Shown here: positions 1 through 9,104 of the stretch, one piece after another
Numbering within the stretch: position 1 is the stretch's first letter
Layout: the number at the start of each line of letters is the position of its first letter
NCBI GenBank assembly: GCA_017529425.1
Contig: JAFXNQ010000041.1
Location: 62,001 to 126,000 of the forward strand
DNA: 64,000 nucleotides
Source: Bacteroidales bacterium
GTDB taxonomy: Bacteria > Bacteroidota > Bacteroidia > Bacteroidales > UBA932
Direction: 5' to 3'
The notes under the pieces: generated by a model
Told to the model about the DNA's origin: nothing
Database searches by the model: none
Seen by the model: only the letters and a program-made list of their open reading frames with translations
Translations under genes and position numbers: made by a program

Positions 1-1187
1 TCAAAAAACACATTTATCTGAGTATAAATAACTCGTGAAATACAAATAGCGATAACGCCCATAGGAATGCAACTGATTAGAACCGCAAGAGCCAAACCTT
101 TCTTAAAGAATTCCAGTTTCAAAACTAGATCAGAACGACCTTTAACATATAGGAGATTAAGATTTACAGTATCTATATGATTAAAGATTGATGAAAAGGT
201 ATATATCTGGAGAAATACAATTGCGGCACTCCATTTAGTCGTTAAGACAATTTCTATAATGGGTTTAGCTAATGAAGCGAAAAGAATGCCTACAAAGAAA
301 ATAATCAGAGATAGGATTTTAATATACTTTCGATAAACTACCATTAACCGTTCATTATCATCTTGTATCTTGGCCATAATAGGAAATGTCACCTTTTGCA
401 TAACCATATTCACAGTGTCTGATGGGAATGCAGCAAGTCCAGCCCCCTTATCATACGCTCCTAATTCACCTGGAGTGTAGAACTTTCCAATTGCCAATGG
501 AGCTATATTATAATATATTTTATTAATTAGCTGGGCACCCAATAACTTGCTTCCATATGAGAACAATTTATGGAATGAGGCTCTTGAAAAAATTCTCTTT
601 GGTAGCCACTTACTCACATATAATACACAAAAGAAATTGATAGTACTATAAAGCAAAGTCTGAGTCACCAATGCCCATATTCCATACCCTACATAAGCCA
701 AACATACGCCAACGACTCCTGAAAGAACGCTTGAAATGAAATTGCATTTAGCTAATGCTTTAAAGTTCAGCTCAACCGTCAATTTCGCCACCTGTACCGC
801 CAGTAATGCATTGATAATGAGGCTTACAGATTGTATCCTCAAAACATCGCATAAGATGGGCATCTTATAGAAACTTGCTACATAAGGAGATGCGAAGAAT
901 AGAATCGCATAACAGACTAACGATATTGCAAGATTAAAATAAAATACTGTTGAATAATCCTCTTCCGAGTGGTTCTTTTGCCTAATAAGAGCATTATTAA
1001 AACCACTATCGACAAAAACCTCGCCTATGGAGATAAAAACAGTTATCATACTAATTGCACCATAATCATCAGGACACAACAGCCTTGCCATTATGATGCC
1101 TAGTATAAACCGAACGCCCTGTATTGAGAATTTTTCAATAAAACCCCATTTGGCGCCCGAAATAGTTGTCTGCTTAACTGATTCCAC
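1..1187 (-). CDS. Wzx-type polysaccharide flippase (partial, C-terminus beyond window)
   Basis: This is an integral membrane protein that should flip lipid-linked oligosaccharide repeat units across the inner membrane. Reading the complement from a GTG at 1187 gives a protein beginning VESVKQTTISGAKWGFIEKF. Hydrophobic helices follow, with the pattern FILGIIMARLLCPDDYGAIS and DSGFNNALIRQ typical of the Polysacc_synt_3 / WzxC group. About 395 codons are visible and the frame is open to the window edge, so the last helices are missing. The GTG overlaps the last base of the TAG of the upstream gene, which suggests translational coupling; no ATG lies near the conserved N-terminus. It is the second flippase in the locus, the other being at 25759-27288. 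Confidence 0.85.
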   Translation of the reverse strand, partial: MESVKQTTISGAKWGFIEKFSIQGVRFILGIIMARLLCPDDYGAISMITVFISIGEVFVDSGFNNALIRQKNHSEEDYSTVFYFNLAISLVCYAILFFASPYVASFYKMPILCDVLRIQSVSLIINALLAVQVAKLTVELNFKALAKCNFISSVLSGVVGVCLAYVGYGIWALVTQTLLYSTINFFCVLYVSKWLPKRIFSRASFHKLFSYGSKLLGAQLINKIYYNIAPLAIGKFYTPGELGAYDKGAGLAAFPSDTVNMVMQKVTFPIMAKIQDDNERLMVVYRKYIKILSLIIFFVGILFASLAKPIIEIVLTTKWSAAIVFLQIYTFSSIFNHIDTVNLNLLYVKGRSDLVLKLEFFKKGLALAVLISCIPMGVIAICISRVIYTQINVFF

Positions 1188-2359
1188 TACTGTATAAGTT
1201 TGACAAAAGAATCCTTGTTAAATTCATCATAAAATTCTCGATACCACGACTGAACTATTGAAGCATCTTGTTTACGATTATCTTCGTTTTGCAGCCGCGC
1301 CACGACCTGACAAAGTGACATACCCTTGTATAGCGGGTAATTATATTCGATATAGAAAAGCGTACCGTGCGGAATGCGCCCTTCAGTATCAATAAAGAAT
1401 GAAGGGACACCATTTTCAGCATACTCAAATGACGTTGTAGAATATAGCGTCACCTGAAGCATCACCTGTGGCAGTAATTCTTTCATAGACAAAGATGTCT
1501 GCTCAACAAAATCATATTTATTGAACCAATCGTCAATTGGGATAGAGTTATTATAACGAGGATGATGCTTCAAGAGTACGCGCATCCGCATACCTTTCAA
1601 TTGTTCCAATGCATATTCAAAAAGCGCTTTCTGTTTTTTGAGTTCTTGTAAATCAAAATCTTGTGTAAGTTGAAGAGAGAACAAAATAGCCTTGTCAGTA
1701 CATGACGACATATTAGTATTCACACTCGAGGTAATGGGGTAACCCGTCACATGTGTTCTGTTTTCAAATAAATATTCTTCATCACGTGTAAAACAACGCT
1801 CGTAACCTCTACCCCAAAACAGCCAATGCAGATTGCTTCCATAATAATGTGGGCGCAATTTCTGGTTGTCATCAAAAAAGGTAGGATGATGTTTATAGAG
1901 TATTCCGTGCTGCATGTCATATACATCACCTTTATCATTCATCGCTGCAAACAGGTGCAGCATAGATCCTGATATGGTAATATACTTTGTATATATAAGC
2001 CTTCCTAAAGTCAGTATATTAACGATACTTGCGACTTTCTTTTCATTCTGCCAAAAAACACCATGGCAGAACTTATTCACCACCTTCCTAACTACCAGCA
2101 CCAGCACAAAGAAAGCATCGCCCTTAATAGCCTTTGGGTTACGTGGCTTGTCGGTACCCCAGTCCGGCTCTTCAATCACGTGGTAGCTAATACCATATTC
2201 ATCACAAGTCTCAAGCAATCTGTCAAAAAAAGGATTGGTTCCTTGTACTGTGCGATTAAAATGTTGTGGATAGTAGAACAGCACTCTACGTTTCCTGCGC
2301 AGCATCACTCGCCCGGTGAGTTGCCAGAAAGACTCAATGATGTCAAATATCTTTCTCAT
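1187..2359 (-). CDS. Putative GT-B-like capsule biosynthesis protein
   Basis: This 390-residue soluble protein sits between a broken acyltransferase and a flippase in a capsule locus. I see no signal peptide. The central part has MQHGILYKHHPTFF and a VTGYP turn. A later LLKHHPRYNN segment and STTSFEYAENGVPSFFIDTEG resemble the nucleotide-binding half of GT-B polysaccharide enzymes, such as those related to capsule polysaccharide or CDP-glycerol transfer proteins. That resemblance is my reading and not a firm family assignment. It could be a glycosyltransferase adding one sugar of the repeat unit. Its start overlaps the end of the upstream gene by 17 bases and its TAG overlaps the next GTG by one base, so it is part of a tight operon. 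Confidence 0.6.
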   Translation of the reverse strand: MRKIFDIIESFWQLTGRVMLRRKRRVLFYYPQHFNRTVQGTNPFFDRLLETCDEYGISYHVIEEPDWGTDKPRNPKAIKGDAFFVLVLVVRKVVNKFCHGVFWQNEKKVASIVNILTLGRLIYTKYITISGSMLHLFAAMNDKGDVYDMQHGILYKHHPTFFDDNQKLRPHYYGSNLHWLFWGRGYERCFTRDEEYLFENRTHVTGYPITSSVNTNMSSCTDKAILFSLQLTQDFDLQELKKQKALFEYALEQLKGMRMRVLLKHHPRYNNSIPIDDWFNKYDFVEQTSLSMKELLPQVMLQVTLYSTTSFEYAENGVPSFFIDTEGRIPHGTLFYIEYNYPLYKGMSLCQVVARLQNEDNRKQDASIVQSWYREFYDEFNKDSFVKLIQ

Positions 2360-3338
2360 TTTTATCTACATGACTAACTACATTTCTATTTCTAGGGAAT
2401 TTAACTAAACTTCTTATTGCATAACTAGCCGTGGCTGCGATGACGGTTCCCACAACGAAGTGATGCAATGTAATAAAACCATAGACTGGTGCTAGGAATT
2501 TCATCACTTTATAGTGAGTCAAATAAATGTCATACGAAATGCCGCCCAACCATACTGGTGGGGTAATATTAATCTGACAATGGGCGCACAAAAAGACAAT
2601 AGCCGTAATCACATAATAGTTCATAAGACTATGCACATATAAATTACCTTTTATTTGATATAGGATTAGCATCACAACTGTAATGGATGCCAGCCACAAT
2701 AATACCCATCCAAAACCCTTTAGGACTTTTGTACATGTCTCATTGTATTCTACCAGAATAATTCCTAATGAAAAAAGCGGCACAGAGATAGCACACCATG
2801 ATTCCATCCATATATACACAAACGCATACGCAACTCCTGTTCCTATAATTAACGTAGGAAGTCGTAACCTTTCATATTTCCTTGTCAATGTATAGCCATA
2901 AAAGAATAGATACATTACCGCTATTACTCTTACAAACCATAGAATGCCATCTCCAAAACTAATGAATGTAGTATATAGATATGACGGAATATGCGATAGA
3001 CCCTCGTCTTTAGGCCATAAAATAATAGCCTAGATAGCTGAAACGATAACCACAGGAACATAGACTTTTGACAATCTACTACATAAAAAGGCTATAAAAC
3101 CCTTATGCTTGTTACGTTCACTCATCATCAGACCATAGCCCGACAGAAAGAAGAAAATTGCCACACCGGTATAACCACCTGTCATTGACAACAGCCTCAG
3201 CACGATGTTTGACGTATAGTCAAGTGCATGCTCCGCATAATGACTGAACGCCACCATGAGAGCTGCAACAAATTTTAAAATATCGCTGAAACCTCGGTTT
3301 ATAACGACACCGAAGGATGTAACTTTTTCCATAATCAA
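2343..3338 (-). pseudogene. Acyltransferase family 3 gene interrupted by an in-frame TAG
   Basis: The reading frame encodes a membrane O-acyltransferase of family 3, the kind that adds acetyl groups to surface polysaccharides. The N-terminal part starts at 3338 and contains FSDILKFVAALMVAFSHYAE and IFFFLSGYGLMMS. The second part contains GDGILWFVRVIAVMYLFFYG and GGISYDIYLTHY. The two halves are in the same frame and separated only by one amber codon at 3030-3032, within VVIVSAI-stop-AIILWPKDEG. Without it the protein would be about 331 residues, a normal length. TAG ends intact genes nearby, for example at 1187 and 5037, so recoding is unlikely. A recent nonsense mutation, a population variant or a sequencing error fit best. 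Confidence 0.85.
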
Positions 3339-3353
3339 TATTGATGTATTGAA

Positions 3354-4427
3354 TCACAGCCTACCATCTGTGATTTTGATAATTTCATCTTCCCAGTCTT
3401 TAACCAACGCTTTCCAGTCGAAATGTTTACCCAGTTCTATGGCATTCTTTGACAGTTCCTGTAATTGCTCTGGGTGATCCACCAACTGCTGAATCACGGC
3501 TTTTGCTTCATCGAATGTATTTACAACAAAGCCGTCTTTACCAGTTGTTATCCATTCATCAGCGCCATAGTCGCCATAACACAATGTGGGGATACCTGCA
3601 CATGCAGTTTCAAGCATCACCTTTGGGAAGCCCTCACTACGGGAAGGGAAAAACATCAGATTCATTTTTGATAATAATTCAGAAAGCTGAGAGTGGTTAA
3701 GAGAACCATGATAAAACACATTATTCATACCATGCTTTCCTATATATTCCTCGACCGTCAATCCTTCTATTTCATTACCGCCAATAATATGGAATGAAAT
3801 CTTCGGGAAAAAGGTTGCCATTTTTACAAATTCAGATGCTTTCTTACGGTTTAAATCATTGCCAATCATAACAATATGCGCTAATTCCGAAGGGCACTGG
3901 GGTTCTTTAAGAAACCGGTCCGTATTAGTACCAAGATACAATATTCGCTCTCGGCACTGTAAACCATGCAATTTTTTCTCAGAGTAAGCCATGAATTTGG
4001 AAATCGAATACAGATTGGGTTCATAACTTCTGAGTTGTTCAACGTATTGGTTCGGATATTGTTGACGACTAAGCAGTTCTTCATCCAATACCCCTTCAAG
4101 CGTAGTAAATACTTTACACCCACTCAGACGTGCCACAAGTCGGCAAAACCTGACATACTCCCTCTTGGGCAGATAAGCCACATCACAACGGAACAGACCT
4201 ATAAGATATGGAAACCACCCCAAGAAACGAACAGGCCTTCGGCTTTTCAGGTAGTGAACGCTAGATATACGCTGGAAGTCTTGGGCGTTTTGATTCCATA
4301 ATAGCATTGTCCACACCTCAAATTTATTATTATCAAGGTGCTCCGACAAGCTACGGCAATTAATATTCTGTGCATTGAGGAAATTTACATACCCCCCTAA
4401 AAAAACTCTAATGCGTCTTATATTCAT
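3354..4427 (-). CDS. Glycosyltransferase family 4-like
   Basis: This 357-residue protein has the two-Rossmann (GT-B) layout of retaining glycosyltransferases and would add a sugar to the capsule repeat unit on the cytoplasmic face. The C-terminal half carries IVMIGNDLNRKKASEFVKMA, FYHGSLNHSQLSELLSKMN and MFFPSRSEGFPKVMLETACA. The last contains the E-x7-E motif that contacts the nucleotide sugar. The N-terminal half starts with the usual beta strand IRVFLGGYVNFLNAQN. Sugar donor and acceptor cannot be read from sequence. It is followed 15 bases downstream by the broken acyltransferase and preceded by the IS66 remnant, so it is the first intact gene of the left-hand capsule segment. Confidence 0.85.
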   Translation of the reverse strand: MNIRRIRVFLGGYVNFLNAQNINCRSLSEHLDNNKFEVWTMLLWNQNAQDFQRISSVHYLKSRRPVRFLGWFPYLIGLFRCDVAYLPKREYVRFCRLVARLSGCKVFTTLEGVLDEELLSRQQYPNQYVEQLRSYEPNLYSISKFMAYSEKKLHGLQCRERILYLGTNTDRFLKEPQCPSELAHIVMIGNDLNRKKASEFVKMATFFPKISFHIIGGNEIEGLTVEEYIGKHGMNNVFYHGSLNHSQLSELLSKMNLMFFPSRSEGFPKVMLETACAGIPTLCYGDYGADEWITTGKDGFVVNTFDEAKAVIQQLVDHPEQLQELSKNAIELGKHFDWKALVKDWEDEIIKITDGRL

Positions 4428-4509
4428 ATGTTAATTATACATTACTAACCCATTTACAACAAGAGTCGATTAACGACGACTCGTGTATTTGATTTCTAGG
4501 TGGTGATTT

Positions 4510-4875
4510 TTAGACGAGTTTGACATAGTTCAGAACTGTCGTTTTGTTTACATTGCCGGGGATGCGGGAGTAGCACATCCTCCATCCACTATCGCAGGTC
4601 AACGCTCATAGCTTTGCAACTATCGACATGGGATTATAGATGGCGAACCTTATGGTGGCATCGTGTTTGACGCAGAACAGGTAGTTCTTCCGGCCTATGG
4701 CTAGAAGCCTGATCGCATTTTCTCCACGATGTTGTTGCTTAAACAAAAGCGGTTGCCAGCGACGTATCTGCTCAGTCTCGTCAGCAGCGTCATAGTATAG
4801 TTGATGGAAATTAACATCATCTGTTGCCCGTAAGATAGATGGAATCCGATATGCTTCCCAACAAGTCCTAGGCAA
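4510..4875 (-). pseudogene. IS66-family transposase C-terminal remnant
   Basis: The complement from 4875 encodes a piece matching the end of IS66 TnpC transposases. The telling stretch is ENAIRLLAIGRKNYLFC followed by a decayed AIYNPMSIVAKL; the family consensus is ENAIRPLAIGRKNYLFCGNHEAA. After a TGA at about 4606 the same frame continues with SRIPGNVN, like the family's C-terminal SRIPGN segment, and ends at TAA 4510. The rest of the transposase and its inverted repeats are not visible. The sequence from 4876 to 5036 holds no gene I can support. The remnant marks an old insertion or recombination point between capsule genes. Confidence 0.75.
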
Positions 4876-5036
4876 TATGTATCTTAATACCGCCTATAGA
4901 GTACTTCCCAAGCGCCCATGTCCAATTTGATACCGAACGGGATCATTGACGAGTCTATTGGAAAAAGTTCCACGCAGGGAAGAAACACATTTAAAACGCT
5001 CTCCTTTGAAATGATGATACGCTTTGATTATTCTTC

Positions 5037-5717
5037 CTATCTACCCTTTTTCAATAAAAATTCTGCGTACTCAAAATCCTCAATTGAATCTATATCGATG
5101 GATCGAATGCGGGGCATTATGTATGCGTAAGATTTATCTGTATAATACTTATGCTCACGAATAATTGATGTGCGGAATACATAAACAGCTCCATTGGGAT
5201 AATAGGAAATCCTGCTTGACTGACGGTTCTGAATAATATTATCTTTAAAGATATCCACAAACTTACCCTCCTCATCCAGGTACTTATGCCAAATGACAGG
5301 ATGAGCCTCAGGGCAATAACTAATTACAGAGTCAGCTTCCTTCTTAAGGAACATATCTACAGCTCCGTCAATATCTTCTGCTATTCGAAGTGGAGACGTG
5401 GGCTGCAATACAACAAATTCATCAATCTGATCTTTCCCTTCTTCTTCTAGCCTGCCGATAGTATAGATATAGTTGTCAATGGCCAGAGCCGTGTCGCTAG
5501 CCAAATAAGAAGGGCGCATGAAAGGCAGCTCTGCGCCATATTTGACAGCCACGTTCGCAATCTCATCATCATCCGTAGATATTATCACACGATTAATAGA
5601 ATTTGATTTTAGGGCCGCCTCAATAGCGTATGCCACCAATGGCTTTCCATTGAGAAGTTTTACATTTTTTTCCGGAAGGCCCTTAGACCCCCCCCGAGCT
5701 GGAATAATCGCAATCAT
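5037..5717 (-). CDS. Acylneuraminate cytidylyltransferase-like (NeuA family)
   Basis: This is a 226-residue nucleotidyltransferase of the CMP-sugar synthetase family, which activates a nonulosonic acid (sialic, legionaminic or pseudaminic) with CTP. The signature ARGGSKGLPEKN lies at residues 7-18, followed by ISTDDDEIANVA and VVLQPTSPLR, both typical of NeuA/PseF-type enzymes. The length is normal for the single-domain form. No NeuB-type synthase is visible anywhere in the window, so the substrate pathway is incomplete here. Either the partner genes lie outside or they were lost; the gene stands just upstream of the IS66 scar. The capG epimerase at 9773 belongs to another pathway. It is transcribed leftwards like the rest of the locus. 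Confidence 0.85.
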   Translation of the reverse strand: MIAIIPARGGSKGLPEKNVKLLNGKPLVAYAIEAALKSNSINRVIISTDDDEIANVAVKYGAELPFMRPSYLASDTALAIDNYIYTIGRLEEEGKDQIDEFVVLQPTSPLRIAEDIDGAVDMFLKKEADSVISYCPEAHPVIWHKYLDEEGKFVDIFKDNIIQNRQSSRISYYPNGAVYVFRTSIIREHKYYTDKSYAYIMPRIRSIDIDSIEDFEYAEFLLKKGR

Positions 5718-5937
5718 AATCAGAAAAGTAAATTATATTAAGAAAAATATGTCTTGTCAAAAATCAGTTGTATTATATAATAACTCGTCCTCCAAATAAC
5801 ATAACTTGTTTGGTTGTTTCTTGTTGGCTGCAAATATGCTAAGTTGATACAAGGTGTTACATGTTAGTCCTTTCTAAATACCTTCGCCCACGCAGATACA
5901 CTTTCCTGCCCTCGGTTGCGCTCAAGAGCGCTGGCCG

Positions 5938-6354
5938 CTATCTTTCAATATCAAATCTTTGGTCAAAAGCCATCTGTCTAATCTTATCAAGCCTGTCATA
6001 AATGACACGAGGAGGAACATCGCTATTCCCTTTCTTGTATTCTTTCTCTAAAGCCGCCGCAACCAATGAGGACTCCCGTTTAAATGAGGTGCCAAACACA
6101 TCGCTGTCGTCTGTATTGATTGAGACAAAGATACTCCTGTATGGGCCTGAGCTATTGAGTACGACATTATAATACTCCATCAAGGGATGGGTAGTATGTG
6201 TTGGCACATAGCTAATCTTAAGGTTTGACGTAGGGTTGGTTTCTTTGGCAAGGGCCTTTCGCTCTTGGTAGATGAAGCGTTCATTGCCTTGGGGGTGTGG
6301 TGGGCGGAAGAGCCTTGCTGGCTGACGGCCACAGCTTAGACAACTACTAGACAC
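5938..6354 (-). CDS. Hypothetical protein, possibly a gene remnant
   Basis: I do not recognise this 138-residue frame. It would start with GTG at 6354. The N-terminal part (SSSCLSCGRQPARLFRPP) is unlike a folded domain, while residues from about 35 on look like ordinary protein: YVPTHTTHPLMEYYNVVLNS, then VSINTDDSDVFG, then a charged helix. The true gene may have started upstream and been cut, leaving a C-terminal piece. It lies in AT-rich DNA between the defence-like gene pair and neuA, on the same strand. Flanking stretches 5718-5937 and 6355-6553 hold no feature I can support. Confidence 0.35.
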   Translation of the reverse strand: MSSSCLSCGRQPARLFRPPHPQGNERFIYQERKALAKETNPTSNLKISYVPTHTTHPLMEYYNVVLNSSGPYRSIFVSINTDDSDVFGTSFKRESSLVAAALEKEYKKGNSDVPPRVIYDRLDKIRQMAFDQRFDIER

Positions 6355-6553
6355 CAGCCAGGTTTGTGCAACTGAAACATGAAACTAACTAGCGTCACTA
6401 TTGAAGACATAGTTCCTATTGCAAAAAAAAGAAATATTCCCATAACTCTCTATTCTTCATATTAATCCTTCTATTGCCGTTCGTACTCAATCGTACAGTT
6501 CTATTCACAATAATATGAATAATAATGATTCTATGCAGCGTGAAGAAGTATCC

Positions 6554-7150
6554 CTACATCAAATTCATTTTGTTGTCAAATTTTAGTTTAACTCCTGTAT
6601 TCATTATGAACTTAGCTGCAATACTTTTCTCCATAGCATTATCTGATGGAACTGTCGGATTAAAAACAGCGTGCGCCTCAACTGGTATAATACTAACCAA
6701 ATTAACTCCGACTCTTTCACATCGATTCTTGACATCCAAAACAATTTGCTGAAGCTGTTCTCTAGCTTTATGATAATTATCTATTATCGTATCCTCAGTA
6801 TTATTAGATGCATTTGTTTTGAATTCAATGAACGCCATTTCGTCGGATGTGATGATAGCGCAATCGCACTTGCTTGTCTTTTTGTATACAACTCCATCAA
6901 TATGCCACAGATAGACTTCTTTGTGGTTCTTATTAACGACTTCAAACACTTTATCTCGACCAAGGCCATTTGTGTCTTCGACAAAAACCACATGGCCAAT
7001 TGTTGAATCATCATAAATAAACTCTCGGCCTCTTGTTTCACATTCAAATAAAGAATCCAGCCAGTCAGCATCTTTTGTGACTCGGTTAAACACTGCCATA
7101 TCCGCATATGCTTCCTTAAGCCTTATCCTATTCAACACCTCAAAGTCCAT
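6554..7150 (-). CDS. PD-(D/E)xK nuclease-like partner of the adjacent ATPase
   Basis: This 198-residue protein carries a likely restriction-type nuclease core. Asp96 in KCDCAII is followed by a beta strand MAFIEFKTN with Glu109 and Lys111, giving D-x12-E-x-K, the usual metal-binding arrangement of this fold. A helix rich in K, R and Q follows (residues 125-147), as in many members. I cannot assign it to a named family. It starts 15 bases after the stop of the ATPase gene, so the two are almost certainly cotranscribed and likely act together. ATPase plus nuclease pairs of this sort are common in phage defence; a role here is inferred from layout only. Alternatives are a decayed restriction enzyme or a plasmid-type regulator. 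Confidence 0.6.
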   Translation of the reverse strand: MDFEVLNRIRLKEAYADMAVFNRVTKDADWLDSLFECETRGREFIYDDSTIGHVVFVEDTNGLGRDKVFEVVNKNHKEVYLWHIDGVVYKKTSKCDCAIITSDEMAFIEFKTNASNNTEDTIIDNYHKAREQLQQIVLDVKNRCERVGVNLVSIIPVEAHAVFNPTVPSDNAMEKSIAAKFIMNTGVKLKFDNKMNLM

Positions 7151-7165
7151 ATAGAATCAACAACG

Positions 7166-8374
7166 TTACAAATTAAGTAGAGCATCTTCTACTTTGCTAA
7201 ATTCTTCACTTAATAACAATGACGCCCCATCAAGAGCATTGCTATCAATCATTCCTGTTTCCATATCTACTACTGATTTGCAATAAGTAGCGTCTCCATT
7301 TGCTTTTTCGCCTAATGAATAAACAGAACAGCTATTGGAAGACAGCCAACTCTCTTTTGGCAAAATAGCAGACAAACTCTTTTCAATTGCGACCCCATAA
7401 CGGTTAAATAGTGAACCTGCAAATAATGAATTATTCAGAGCCGAAAGCAAATATGGACTATGCGTAGTAATTGTAATAGTACGACCCTCCTTATTAACAT
7501 TTCGCAATAAGTATCGCAATAAGTCGACTTGTTTTTCAGGGAACAGATTTGTTTCTGGCTCCTCTATCACATACGAAGAGTATTCTCTGTGATTTAATGT
7601 ATACTCTACAACTAACAATAAAGGTAAGGTAGATTGTATCCCAGAAGAAGCTTGTGATAATAGATACTTCCGTCTACTATTCCCATCTATAAAATAGTCA
7701 TTGGGATTAGTATGTAAATATGTAATATTCAGCAATCTGGCATCAAATCTCTTACTAATTGATTTTGCATTTATCAAATCGAGAGCAAAACGTAATAAAT
7801 ACTGGGGAACTGATTCTTTAACTAAAGCAAGGGCTGGAAAAAGCTTATTAAATAGAGAAAAAACAATACGCTCAGCAGGAATGTAAAGTGAATTACAAGC
7901 CAGTCGTTCCAAAGATGTTAATACTTCTTTTGTATCTTTTTTCTCTACATCTGATAATGTTTCTTTCAATTTATTAAAAAACAATTCTTCGTGAAAGATT
8001 GGTCTTAGTCTGGACAACTCTTTTGTTATTGCACTCTTATTAGTTATAGTAATACCATCTTTTTGTAAAGATGATACTACTTTACCAGATTCAATATTTA
8101 ATCTTAGTTTAACATTATCCTGCTCAAATTCATATATTACACTATATTTACCATGATCATACTCATCAATATCATAAGCTTTCAATTGCTGCTTCCAACC
8201 CTCTGTTTTCTTGATAATGACGGTGTTAAGACAATAATAATCAGTCAATATCGTTATTAATTTGGCTACGGTGCTTTTTCCTATTGATTGTTCACCGAAG
8301 AATATGTTCACTGCCTTTAGTTCAATTACTAAATCTTTGACAGGGCCAAAACTCTTCACAGTTAATTGTTTCAT
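7166..8374 (-). CDS. ABC/OLD-like AAA ATPase, putative defence protein
   Basis: This 402-residue protein is a SMC/ABC-type ATPase of the AAA_15/AAA_21 group seen in anti-phage systems. Walker A is GEQSIGKST at residues 27-35. A signature-like SSGIQS lies at about 243-248. Walker B with its catalytic glutamates is YVIEEPETN at about 268-276, and the switch histidine is in TTHSP at 303-307. There is no Toprim domain at the C-terminus, so it is not a full OLD or GajA protein. The middle segment (about 50-235) is the variable insert that such ATPases use for partner or target recognition. It heads a two-gene unit with the downstream nuclease-like gene and lies 55 bases after hicA on the same strand. 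Confidence 0.8.
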   Translation of the reverse strand: MKQLTVKSFGPVKDLVIELKAVNIFFGEQSIGKSTVAKLITILTDYYCLNTVIIKKTEGWKQQLKAYDIDEYDHGKYSVIYEFEQDNVKLRLNIESGKVVSSLQKDGITITNKSAITKELSRLRPIFHEELFFNKLKETLSDVEKKDTKEVLTSLERLACNSLYIPAERIVFSLFNKLFPALALVKESVPQYLLRFALDLINAKSISKRFDARLLNITYLHTNPNDYFIDGNSRRKYLLSQASSGIQSTLPLLLVVEYTLNHREYSSYVIEEPETNLFPEKQVDLLRYLLRNVNKEGRTITITTHSPYLLSALNNSLFAGSLFNRYGVAIEKSLSAILPKESWLSSNSCSVYSLGEKANGDATYCKSVVDMETGMIDSNALDGASLLLSEEFSKVEDALLNL

Positions 8375-8429
8375 ATCCTTTTAATTGCTCTATTATTGTT
8401 AATACCGTATTGGACAAAATAAATACTTC

Positions 8430-8657
8430 TTATCGCATGAATTCCTCTAGGTCCTTACGGGTTTTACCCATATTGCGGAGGTCATTCTTAAGAATAAACT
8501 CCGGTACTGGATCTACGTGTGTTTGGATTATTACCGGACGCAACATTCCGCTTTTACTCCACACTTCGTGGCCGCCTGTGGTGCGGACGCACGTCAATTC
8601 GTTCGCTTTTAGAAACGCTCTGAATTTGTCTAATGAAACATTACTTAAAGTTCCCAT
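8430..8657 (-). CDS. hicA: HicA-family toxin (mRNA interferase)
   Basis: This 75-residue protein has the double-stranded RNA-binding-like fold of HicA/YcfA toxins, which cleave mRNA when freed from HicB. The catalytic histidine is His30 in TTGGHEVW, matching the family G-S/G-H motif. The C-terminal helix VPEFILKNDLRNMGKTRKDL matches the usual end of HicA, where an N-terminal strand and a K/R-rich helix are standard. It follows hicB by 29 bases, the antitoxin-first order found in one subgroup of hic loci. The pair lies directly upstream of the ATPase gene, forming a small defence-like cluster. Confidence 0.88.
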   Translation of the reverse strand: MGTLSNVSLDKFRAFLKANELTCVRTTGGHEVWSKSGMLRPVIIQTHVDPVPEFILKNDLRNMGKTRKDLEEFMR

Positions 8658-8686
8658 AATCTCTCGCCTCTACCAAACTGATTATA

Positions 8687-9049
8687 CTAACAAGAAACGG
8701 GAACCGACATGACTCTGGATACTTTATTGAAGTTACCTTGCAGTACTGACCGGAGGTTTGTGTTGGACCGGATCATAGATATCCAGTCTGGTGACTGGTA
8801 GTCGGCTTGAGCAGCACGCCTCTTCCATCCATGCTTTATGAGGTCTGCATCCAGTGTATTGTTCTCTATGCAATATTTGAGATATTCCCTGAAAACGACC
8901 TCGAAGGAGCGTTTTGCTTCTTCTACTGTTTTACCATAACCGGATAAATCAAGTGCTGGCGAATACATAATGCGGACATCCTTTTCTCTGTATGAGAAGA
9001 TGTCTAGCGATGCATTTATATATCCGTCTTTAATCTCTAACCTGTTCAT
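8687..9049 (-). CDS. hicB: HicB-family antitoxin
   Basis: This 120-residue protein is the likely antitoxin to HicA, binding the toxin through a partial RNase H fold and often repressing its own promoter. The segment YSPALDLSGYGKTVEEAKRS is the family hallmark: a substrate-like strand, a GYG turn and the following helix. The remaining part (about 80-120) would be the DNA-binding or dimer region, which I cannot classify from sequence. The gene starts 24 bases downstream of a TATATTTG box that fits a Bacteroidota promoter, so hicBA and perhaps the ATPase-nuclease pair behind it may share one transcript. Confidence 0.85.
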   Translation of the reverse strand: MNRLEIKDGYINASLDIFSYREKDVRIMYSPALDLSGYGKTVEEAKRSFEVVFREYLKYCIENNTLDADLIKHGWKRRAAQADYQSPDWISMIRSNTNLRSVLQGNFNKVSRVMSVPVSC

Positions 9050-9072
9050 ATCTCTCGCGCTTTAGCATTTGA

Positions 9073-9100
9073 CAAATATACGTTGGCAAATATAATCAAA
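9073..9100 (-). promoter_or_regulatory. Putative hicBA promoter
   Basis: On the minus strand a TATATTTG box (9073-9080) matches the Bacteroidota -7 consensus TAnnTTTG. A TTTG lies 16 bases upstream at 9097-9100, slightly closer than the usual 19-21. A second TATATTTG sits 6 bases further upstream. Transcription would begin about 15-20 bases before the hicB ATG at 9049. Confidence 0.5.
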
Positions 9101-9104
9101 TAAT

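Noticed and set aside
3030..3032. TAG recoded as an amino acid
   Set aside because: TAG ends several intact genes in the window, for example those stopping at 1187 and 5037, with downstream starts placed accordingly. A simple nonsense mutation explains the acyltransferase.
4918..5130. 70-codon plus-strand frame over the end of the NeuA-like gene
   Set aside because: It overlaps a well-supported gene on the other strand and has no recognisable motif.
6379..6465. 28-codon plus-strand frame (MKLTSVTIEDIVPIAKKRNI...)
   Set aside because: It is short, has no promoter or homologue I can name and lies in AT-rich debris; chance is as likely.
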